Part shown: positions 57,536-64,000 of the stretch, one piece after another
How the letters are laid out: each line of letters begins with the position of its first letter
Numbering within the stretch: the first letter of the stretch is position 1
Source of the DNA: an uncultured Pseudomonadota bacterium
Lineage (GTDB): Bacteria > Pseudomonadota > Gammaproteobacteria > Burkholderiales > SG8-39
Direction: 5' to 3'
Length of the DNA: 64,000 bases
Assembly (NCBI GenBank): GCA_903921325.1
Contig: CAIXPL010000008.1
Coordinates: 186,001-250,000 of the forward strand
Notes under the pieces: generated by a model
The model's database searches: none
What the model saw: the letters and a program-made list of their open reading frames with translations, nothing else
What the model was told of the DNA's origin: nothing
Made by a program: the position numbers and the translations under genes

Positions 57536-59068
57536 ATGTTTCAGTTTTTGCGGCTCGCGCGCATCCTGTGGGTTGTCTGGCGCTTCGGTCTGGAGGAGTT
57601 TCCGCTGTCGGTTGGCCAGGGCGGTCGACTGCGGCGGTGGCTGCTGGCGCTGGTCGCGCGGCGGCATCTGGCGCAACCGCGCGCGGTGCGTTTGCGCCTG
57701 GCGCTTGAGGCCCTTGGGCCCCTGTTCGTCAAATTCGGGCAAGTACTGTCCACCCGGCGCGATCTGTTGCCGACTGACATCGCCGATGAGCTGGCCAAGC
57801 TGCAGGATCAAGTGCCGCCATTCGATTCCGATCTGGCCATCGCTGAGATCGAATCGGCATTCGGTCGCCCGATCGATGTGCTGTTTGCGCGGTTCGATCG
57901 TCAGCCAATTGCCAGCGCATCCATTGCGCAGGTGCATTTTGCGACCCTTCCCGATGGCACCGAAGCAGCCGTCAAGGTGCTCCGCCCGGGCATGCAGCAA
58001 GTCATCAGACGCGATCTTGCCCTGATGCAAACGGGTGCGAGCCTGATTGAATCATTATGGCCTGACGGTCGTCGACTCAAACCGCGCGAAGTGGTGGCCG
58101 AATTCTCCAAGTACCTCAACGACGAACTCGATTTGATGCGCGAAGCGGCCAACGCGAGTCAATTGCGGCGCAATTTTGCCGATGCCGAATTGCTGCTGGT
58201 GCCCGAGATTTATTGGGATTACTGCTCCACCCGGGTCATGACCATGCAGCGCATGCAAGGCGCCTCGATCAGTCAGCGCGAGCAGCTCGTTGCCGCCGGC
58301 ATTGACATTGCTCGGCTGGCGCGTGCCGGTGTCGAGATCTTTTTCGCGCAGGTGTTTCGCGACGGATTCTTTCACGCTGATATGCACCCGGGGAACATTC
58401 TGATCGCCCCCGATGGCCGCTACGTTGCGCTCGATTTCGGCATCATGGGTACGCTGAACGACCGTGACAAAGACTATCTGGCGCGCAATTTCCTTGCCTT
58501 CTTTCAGCGCGACTATCGCCGGGTAGCGCTGGCCCATGTAGAGGCCGGCTGGGTACCTGCGGACACCCGGGTCGATGAATTCGAGGCGGCAATACGCGCT
58601 GTGTGTGAGCCGATTTTCGATCGCCCGCTGAAGGAGATTTCATTTGGCCGGGTACTCCTGCGATTATTTCAGACGGCCCGGCGCTTCAATCTGGAACAGC
58701 AACCGCAGTTGGTACTGCTGCAAAAAACCTTGCTCAATATTGAGGGGCTTGGGCGACAGCTCGACCCGGACCTCGATCTCTGGGTAACGGCCAAGCCCTT
58801 CCTCGAACGCTGGATGAGCGAGCAGGTGGGATGGCGTGCGCTCACGCGTGCGGTGGCAAATGAGGCGCCGCACTGGAGCACCCTGCTGCCGCAGTTGCCC
58901 CGGCTCCTGCATGAAGCGCTGCGCTCGGATCGAAGCGATAGCGAATCAAAGCACCTGCGCGATCTGGCGCAGCGACTGCGTGCGCTGGAACGACGTTCGA
59001 ACCGGCGCTTCATGCTGGGACTCGCCCTCATCGCCCTCGCACTGCTGTGGTGGCACCTGCATTCGTGA
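57536..59068 (+). CDS. ubiB: Ubiquinone biosynthesis regulatory kinase-like ATPase UbiB
   Basis: The 510-residue protein has the ADCK/UbiB features: the N-terminal [20 protein letters not shown] (KxGQ motif), the Ala-rich loop [42 protein letters not shown] and DFGIMGTL, with a C-terminal membrane helix ([17 protein letters not shown]). It is required for aerobic ubiquinone synthesis, probably extracting lipid precursors from the membrane. ATG 57536 follows AGGACG; an adjacent TTG 57533 is less likely. Confidence 0.95.
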   Translation: MFQFLRLARILWVVWRFGLEEFPLSVGQGGRLRRWLLALVARRHLAQPRAVRLRLALEALGPLFVKFGQVLSTRRDLLPTDIADELAKLQDQVPPFDSDLAIAEIESAFGRPIDVLFARFDRQPIASASIAQVHFATLPDGTEAAVKVLRPGMQQVIRRDLALMQTGASLIESLWPDGRRLKPREVVAEFSKYLNDELDLMREAANASQLRRNFADAELLLVPEIYWDYCSTRVMTMQRMQGASISQREQLVAAGIDIARLARAGVEIFFAQVFRDGFFHADMHPGNILIAPDGRYVALDFGIMGTLNDRDKDYLARNFLAFFQRDYRRVALAHVEAGWVPADTRVDEFEAAIRAVCEPIFDRPLKEISFGRVLLRLFQTARRFNLEQQPQLVLLQKTLLNIEGLGRQLDPDLDLWVTAKPFLERWMSEQVGWRALTRAVANEAPHWSTLLPQLPRLLHEALRSDRSDSESKHLRDLAQRLRALERRSNRRFMLGLALIALALLWWHLHS

Positions 59069-59153
59069 CCCCGCCTGCCGGCGTTCAATGCCGCGGCCTC
59101 ATCCCCCTGGGCGCGTGCGGCGACGCCGTCTGAAGCGTATGGTGGATACCCGG

Positions 59154-60254
59154 TCAGCGTTCGGCCCATTGCACATGAAAGCGACCCTTGCCGCGTCGCT
59201 TGGCCTGAAACATGGCGCCGTCAGCAAAATCCAGGGCTCGCTCGACGTTCACATCATCGGCCACCGGCGCGGCGAACATGCTGATACCAACGCTGCAACC
59301 GAGCGTGACCGGAATATCATCGACCGAAGTGATATTGGCCACCGCCGCCACGATGCTTGATGCGACCCTGCGAGCGATCTTTTCGTCCTGAAGCCCTTTC
59401 AGATAGACCGCAAATTCATCACCGCCCAGGCGCGACACGACATCGCTGCCGCGCACACTCTTGCGCATTGCCGCGGCCACTTCGCGCAGCACCGCATCGC
59501 CAAGTTGATGGCCATGCGTATCGTTGACTGATTTGAAGTCATCCAGATCGCAATAAAGCAGCGCAAACCCTTCCTCGGGATCCGCCCCGGGTTGCGCCAA
59601 TTCAATGGCGCGCCGCAGACGGCGTTCGAAATAGGTCCGATTGGCCAATTTGGTCAGCGGGTCTTCCATCGCGATGCGTGCCATTCGACGCGCGCGTACC
59701 CGATAGGACTCGCTCACCCCCAGAATGCGCCCACTGGCCAGGGCGACGTAACCTGCCACCACAATCATGCTCACCAGGGTCGATCGCGCCGACTCGTCCA
59801 GTGCATTCCAGTCGCCCGAGACACGCGGTAGCACGTTCGCCAGAAATCCGCCGATTCCCAGCAGCGCTGCCAGCAGCCCGTAATTGCGCCCATAGGCAAG
59901 CGAGTTGACTACCGAGACCAGCAGCATGAGCGGCACCAGAACGACCCCGCCGATGACAGGGAGGCACGTCAGACTCCAGGCGAGAAATCCCTGGTCAAGC
60001 AGCACAGCGCACACCCGATGAGCTGGTGAGGGCTTCGGTCGCACGAGCCCAAGGCCATACAAGATGAGCGCAATTGCCAGGGCGATTTGCGTCGCCAGAA
60101 TCGCTTCGTCTACGTGCGGAGCAGGGCCACCCTCAAAACGCCCGAGAAACGCAAGCCACACGCCAAGCAGTACCACCCGCCATAGGGCGACCCCGTGCTC
60201 ACCAAATCGTCGGCGGCGCAATAGACCCAGCATGCGATCGAGCGTCTGAAGCAT
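59154..60254 (-). CDS. Membrane diguanylate cyclase (GGDEF) with inhibitory site
   Basis: The 366-residue protein has an N-terminal membrane region with about five to six helices (residues 23-180) followed by a GGDEF domain (about 195-360). The active site is GGDEF at 276-280; a product-inhibition I-site RGSD lies exactly five residues before it; LTKLANRTYFERRLRRAIE and YCDLDDFKSVNDTHGHQLGD complete the domain. It should make cyclic di-GMP with feedback control. No PAS or sensory domain other than the membrane part is visible. Confidence 0.92.
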   Translation of the reverse strand: MLQTLDRMLGLLRRRRFGEHGVALWRVVLLGVWLAFLGRFEGGPAPHVDEAILATQIALAIALILYGLGLVRPKPSPAHRVCAVLLDQGFLAWSLTCLPVIGGVVLVPLMLLVSVVNSLAYGRNYGLLAALLGIGGFLANVLPRVSGDWNALDESARSTLVSMIVVAGYVALASGRILGVSESYRVRARRMARIAMEDPLTKLANRTYFERRLRRAIELAQPGADPEEGFALLYCDLDDFKSVNDTHGHQLGDAVLREVAAAMRKSVRGSDVVSRLGGDEFAVYLKGLQDEKIARRVASSIVAAVANITSVDDIPVTLGCSVGISMFAAPVADDVNVERALDFADGAMFQAKRRGKGRFHVQWAER

Positions 60255-60352
60255 CGCACCCTCAAGACGGCTTCACTGGTGTTCCAAATCAACACATGCA
60301 TCAGCGCGACCGCAACCGCGTCGCTACCGGCCTGAGTCTCTAGGCTCTGAAG

Positions 60353-60364
60353 CGTTCGCGAACG
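60353..60364. promoter_or_regulatory. Perfect 12-bp palindrome upstream of the diguanylate cyclase gene
   Basis: CGTTCGCGAACG at 60353-60364 is a perfect inverted repeat about 100 bp upstream of the diguanylate cyclase start, in the 214-bp gap after the ntrX stop. It may be an operator; no T-run follows, so it does not look like an intrinsic terminator. Confidence 0.3.
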
Positions 60365-60468
60365 ATTGTAGCATCAGCACTTTTCGATCCTCTGACCGGG
60401 CAGGCGATCATTACGCGGTGGACGTGCGATATGCCGCTCGGCCAGTGTGCGAAATGCCGCCTCGCCGG

Positions 60469-61722
60469 TCATTCCCCCGGCTCATCCTCACGGCGTCCCG
60501 CGTGAATGCCGAGCTGACGCAATTTGCGGTACAGGTGGGTGCGCTCAATGCCACTACGCTCAGAAACCCGGGCGATCGACCCCTGCTCGCGCCGCAGCCA
60601 GTGTTCAAAATAGGCCCGTTCGAACTGGTCGCGCGCCTCTCGCAGCGGTTGCTCGAAATCGACAATGGTGCGCGGTGCAGCGTCATGCATCTGATCGAGA
60701 ATGGCTGCAACCGCTGCCGCGCTGATCTCCTCTGCGGTGCTGGCCATGGCGGCCGAGCGTATCACCTGCTCGAGTTGCTCGAGATTACGCGGATAGTCAT
60801 ATTGCCGCAGCGTGTTCAAGGCGGCAGTATCGAATCGGCGCGGTTGCACCGCGCTGGACTCCACCAACCGGCCAAGCATCGCCACCGCCAATTCGGGAAT
60901 GTCCTCGGCGTGTTCACGCAGCGCAGGCAGTGGCACGATCAGTTCGGTTAAGCGTTTGAGCGAAGCGGCGTCGAGCCCACCGGAGTCGAGCCGCGCCGGA
61001 TCTTCCCGCGAAAAGGAGATCACTCGTACATTCACGCGATCAGCCCGCGAACAGGCAAACGCGACACCACGCCACTGCGCGCGGCTGAGCGCAGTGAGGT
61101 CGTCGATAAATACGGCACCACCCTGGGCGCGGCGCAGACTCTCGTCGGTCAACTCAGCCAGCGCGGCCGTAAGGTTAACGAACGGCATGCCCTGCGGCAC
61201 CAGCGCGCGCGCGTGAAGCTCGGGCAGCAAACCTTCTTCACCGCGCAGGCAGACCCATGCCTTGAGCGACGCCAGCTGGTTCAAGCGGCGGCGCAGGTCG
61301 GCCAGCAGTAATGAGCGACCCAGCTCGACCACTGGTAAGGGCGAGTTGGAACGGCGCTCCGGTGCGGTCAGTGCACGCTTCACCGCACCGAGCAGACGTT
61401 GCAGTGCGATCGGTTTTTCAAGAAAGTCCATTGCTCCGATGCGCGTCGCCTCGACGGCCGTTTCTATGCTGGCGTGGCCTGACATCATCAGAACTGGCAT
61501 GGTCAGCTGCCCCCCAGCGGCCCATTCCTTCAGTAGCGAAATGCCATCGGTGTCGGGCATCCAGATGTCGAGCAGCACCAGGTCGGGCCGCTCGCGTGCG
61601 CGCCATTCGCGTGCGGCCCGCGCGTTTTCAGCCAGACGGACGGTGTGGCCTTCGTCGGCCAGGATCTCCGATAGCAGCTCGCGGATGCCCATTTCATCAT
61701 CGACCACCAGAACGATTGCCAT
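60469..61722 (-). CDS. ntrX: NtrX-like response regulator with degenerate AAA+ domain
   Basis: ATG 61722 overlaps the ntrY stop (TGATG). The 417-residue protein has an intact receiver domain (Asp8, Asp9, phospho-acceptor Asp52 in LVLLDIWMPD, MSGHA, LEKPIA). The central domain has lost the ATPase motifs: the Walker A position reads GEEGLLPE, with no lysine. The GAFTGA sigma-54 loop is absent (about 25 residues missing), while a Walker-B-like VFIDDL and LREHAEDIPEL remain. The C-terminal Fis-type HTH (GSIARVSERSGIERTHLYRKLRQLGI) is intact. It probably binds DNA and regulates without ATP-driven sigma-54 activation. Confidence 0.88.
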   Translation of the reverse strand: MAIVLVVDDEMGIRELLSEILADEGHTVRLAENARAAREWRARERPDLVLLDIWMPDTDGISLLKEWAAGGQLTMPVLMMSGHASIETAVEATRIGAMDFLEKPIALQRLLGAVKRALTAPERRSNSPLPVVELGRSLLLADLRRRLNQLASLKAWVCLRGEEGLLPELHARALVPQGMPFVNLTAALAELTDESLRRAQGGAVFIDDLTALSRAQWRGVAFACSRADRVNVRVISFSREDPARLDSGGLDAASLKRLTELIVPLPALREHAEDIPELAVAMLGRLVESSAVQPRRFDTAALNTLRQYDYPRNLEQLEQVIRSAAMASTAEEISAAAVAAILDQMHDAAPRTIVDFEQPLREARDQFERAYFEHWLRREQGSIARVSERSGIERTHLYRKLRQLGIHAGRREDEPGE

Positions 61723-63842
61723 CACACATCCCCTGTTGGCGTTGCCTCACCGGTCGCCGCGCGACGCAGGACGATGCTGACCTGCGCGCCACCGGCAGCC
61801 TGGTTGGCCAGCTCTACCGTACCCTGGTGCTCATCGATGATTTTCTTGACGATGGCCAGACCCAGGCCCGTGCCGCGCGGCTTGGTGGTGACATAAGGTT
61901 CAAAGGCGCGCTGGATGATGCCCTCGGAAAACCCGCTACCGCTGTCGGAGATGCGCAACAGCACGCCATTGCGGGCCACGCCCGTTTCGATCGTGATCTT
62001 GCCTCCTCCGGCGGGGGCCATCGCATCCTGGGCGTTTTGCAGCAGGTTATGCACCACCTGGCGCAATTGGCTCAAATCACCCATCGCTTTGGGCAAACTC
62101 GGACCTGGCAGAAACACGATCGATTCGCGTACCGATTCGTACAGTGACAGCGTGTCTTCGATCACCTGATTGAGATCCACCGGAGCCAACTCCGATCGCG
62201 GCAGCCGGGCATAGACGCGAAATTCATCGACCATCGATTTCATCGCGTTCACCTGGGTGATGATCGTGTCAGCGGCACGATCAAGCGCCTGCGCATCGGC
62301 AGGTGCAAGCCGATCGGCAAATTTCATGCGCAGCCGCTCAATGGCGAGTTGTATCGGTGTCAGTGGATTCTTGATTTCGTGAGCCAGTCGCTGCGCCACC
62401 TCGGCCCACGCCGTCGCACGTTGCGCCTGTATCAGGGTCGTCACCTCGTCGAACACGACCAAGCGCTCGGTGCGATCGCCCTCGGCAACCAAAGAACCGC
62501 GCACCATCAGAACCTTGGCACCCTCGGCGAGCTCCAGCTGCCTTTGCCAGGGCGCACCAAGCGCAAACTGACTGCTGACCAGTAGAGCAAAGCTCGACAG
62601 TCCAGGCACCTCCTCAAGGGCATGATTCGTGTAATCGGCGAGCGCGCATTCCAGGATGTCGGCGGCGGCGGCATTACAGGTACGCAGATGCAGCCGGGCG
62701 TCGAGGACGATCACACCGGTCGACAAGTTGGTGAGTATGTTCTCCAGGTAGGCACGGGCCTTCTGCTCCTGCTGCCGATTTTCCTCAGCCGACCGGTAGG
62801 CCGCATCCAGCTGCTCGGTCATGCTGTTGAATGAGCGCGCCAGGGTACCCAACTCATCGCCTGAGAGCACCGCCGCGCGGCGGCTGAAATCGCCGCGCGC
62901 AACGGCCTCGGTTGCCTCGGCAAGGGTGGCAAGCGGGGCCGACAGCCGCCGGCTGAGCAGGACCGCCAGCACCACCGCGGAGAGCAGCGCGAGCAACAAG
63001 GTGAGCGTGAGCGCGAAGATATAGGTGCGCCTCAAGTCGCCACGAGTCAGCGCCAACTCGCGATAGTCGCGATTCACTGATTGCACTGCTTCGGCGCTGC
63101 GCGCAATCTGCGAAGGCACGGGCAGGGACAGATCGAGGAGGCGGACTTCGTCAGCCAGATTGGCTCGCTGAATCGGATAGATCGACCGCAGCATGAGCCC
63201 GCCACTGGCATTGCTTTCGATGCCCCTGTAGTGGCGATTGGACCGCGCCTGACGCAGCACCAGGGGCGAGGGCAGGTTGGGCATGATGAGCGTGCCGCTG
63301 CGCGATACGCTCGACAGAATGCCGCCCGTACCGATCAACAGCATTTCATCGGCCCCGGTCTGCTCGCGCAGTCGACTGAGTGCGCGCTCCTGATCGTTCA
63401 GTGGCAGGTCGGCCAGTTCCTGTGCTGCGGAGTGCGCTTTGGCATCCAGATCGTCGAGCATGATGTCGAGCACCGCACGGCCCAGATTCAATCCTTCGGC
63501 AAGCGCATTGTCCACCCGAACATCGAACCAGGACTCGATGCTGCGTGCCAGGAAGCCAACCGACACGGAGTAGACCAGCGCCCCGGGCACCATGGCCATC
63601 AGTGCGAACAGCAGCAGGAATCGCATCGTGAGGCGTGAGCCGAACCGCCCGTCAATGCGCGCGCGAACAACCCCGCCAATCTGCCACAGAACCAGCGCCC
63701 CCATCAGCGCCGCGACCGCGACATTGAACTGAATCAACAGATCATAGCGACCGGCAAATAGTGAGGTGTTACCGGTTGCGGCGGCAAGCAGCACGAGCAG
63801 CACTGCACCGGCCAGGGTGACGACGATCATGAGCCAGCTCAT
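61722..63842 (-). CDS. ntrY: NtrY-like membrane sensor histidine kinase
   Basis: ATG 63842 overlaps the DUF4390 stop by 4 bp (ATGA) and gives 706 residues. Domains: three N-terminal helices to about residue 110, a periplasmic region (about 115-290), a fourth helix (TLTLLLALLSAVVLAVLLS), HAMP (LSAPLATLAEATEAVARGDFSRR), PAS (about 375-470), HisKA with RLAHEIKNPLTPIQLAIERL (His near 487) and HATPase (NLLQNAQDAM, DSGSGF, GTGLGLAIV). It phosphorylates NtrX; the system has been linked to nitrogen and redox/respiratory control in other bacteria. An in-frame ATG at 63899 would overlap DUF4390 extensively and is rejected. Confidence 0.93.
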   Translation of the reverse strand: MSWLMIVVTLAGAVLLVLLAAATGNTSLFAGRYDLLIQFNVAVAALMGALVLWQIGGVVRARIDGRFGSRLTMRFLLLFALMAMVPGALVYSVSVGFLARSIESWFDVRVDNALAEGLNLGRAVLDIMLDDLDAKAHSAAQELADLPLNDQERALSRLREQTGADEMLLIGTGGILSSVSRSGTLIMPNLPSPLVLRQARSNRHYRGIESNASGGLMLRSIYPIQRANLADEVRLLDLSLPVPSQIARSAEAVQSVNRDYRELALTRGDLRRTYIFALTLTLLLALLSAVVLAVLLSRRLSAPLATLAEATEAVARGDFSRRAAVLSGDELGTLARSFNSMTEQLDAAYRSAEENRQQEQKARAYLENILTNLSTGVIVLDARLHLRTCNAAAADILECALADYTNHALEEVPGLSSFALLVSSQFALGAPWQRQLELAEGAKVLMVRGSLVAEGDRTERLVVFDEVTTLIQAQRATAWAEVAQRLAHEIKNPLTPIQLAIERLRMKFADRLAPADAQALDRAADTIITQVNAMKSMVDEFRVYARLPRSELAPVDLNQVIEDTLSLYESVRESIVFLPGPSLPKAMGDLSQLRQVVHNLLQNAQDAMAPAGGGKITIETGVARNGVLLRISDSGSGFSEGIIQRAFEPYVTTKPRGTGLGLAIVKKIIDEHQGTVELANQAAGGAQVSIVLRRAATGEATPTGDV

Positions 63843-64000
63843 TGTGCCGGTTCCGTTGGTGCGTACGTCCAGCGGCGCCAGTCCGAAGCCAGCTTCCATT
63901 CGCGATTGGCGAGCGAACTGGCCTGAAAGGGCTTGGGCAGTTCACTGGTGTCAAGCCGCATTCGCAGTGCCGCCTGATAGGTTTGCGCGATTTGCACGCG
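63839..64000 (-). CDS. DUF4390 family protein, C-terminal fragment cut by window edge
   Basis: The minus-strand frame entering at the window edge encodes 53 residues ending at TGA 63841-63839, including QTYQAALRMRLDTSELPKPF and LANREWKLASDWRRW. This is the conserved C terminus of DUF4390 proteins, which precede ntrY in betaproteobacteria. The stop overlaps the ntrY ATG, so the genes are co-translated. Function unknown. Confidence 0.8.
   Translation of the reverse strand, partial: RVQIAQTYQAALRMRLDTSELPKPFQASSLANREWKLASDWRRWTYAPTEPAQ

Overview
The window is GC-rich chromosomal DNA from a betaproteobacterium, probably Burkholderiales-like and not assignable to a genus from sequence alone. Signs are the gene neighbourhoods polA/DUF2782/thrB, DUF971-ubiE-Tim44-ubiB, NDUFA9-like/cca/xth, mreBCD-mrdA-rodA beside gatCAB, and DUF4390-ntrY-ntrX. 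No rRNA, tRNA, CRISPR array or complete insertion sequence was seen.

Layout. 1-1000 is the end of a Tn7-like transposon (tnsA plus the start of a tnsB-like gene) abutting the 3' part of comM (1001-1683), so comM is broken by the element. 1769-4366 is a four-gene minus-strand module of unknown function: two tandem DUF6644 membrane proteins, an exported protein and a DUF6152 protein whose predicted mature N terminus is His-His. 4493-7841 holds apaH, a plsC-like acyltransferase, a luciferase-like monooxygenase and an orphan HTH protein. 7916-12989 is a tightly overlapped minus-strand operon (small ORF, fdrA/allF, carbamate kinase, DUF2877/allH, DUF1116/allG) of the oxamate carbamoyltransferase type. 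Divergent from it run kup, a Tat-type substrate-binding protein, two tandem paralogous cysteine amidohydrolases and ilvA (13120-19186). Together these suggest nitrogen or energy recovery from a carbamoylated compound.

19165-25715 holds folate (fau), murein (slt), NDUFA9-like, cca, xth and DUF4124 genes. 25716-29006 is gatCAB. 29226-38815 is a nearly gap-free plus-strand run for cell elongation and lipoate: mreB, mreC, mreD, mrdA, rodA, a D,D-carboxypeptidase, a D-amino-acid aminotransferase, DUF493, lipB, lipA. 38816-40298 looks like an acquired patch (SRPBCC-marR operon plus a decayed integrase), followed by katG, a DUF1003 protein and a persulfide dioxygenase-rhodanese fusion.

44431-53597 has polA, a LOG-family protein, DUF2782, thrB and a 1286-residue flavin/iron-sulfur oxidoreductase. 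53709-59068 has a conserved protein of unknown function, DUF971, ubiE, a Tim44-like protein and ubiB. The window closes with a membrane diguanylate cyclase and the DUF4390-ntrY-ntrX operon; this NtrX has a degenerate AAA+ domain.

The best candidates for undescribed biology are the DUF6152/DUF6644 module (a possible metal-handling envelope system), the carbamoyl-compound locus with its coupled small ORF and paired hydrolases, and the comM-targeting Tn7-like element.
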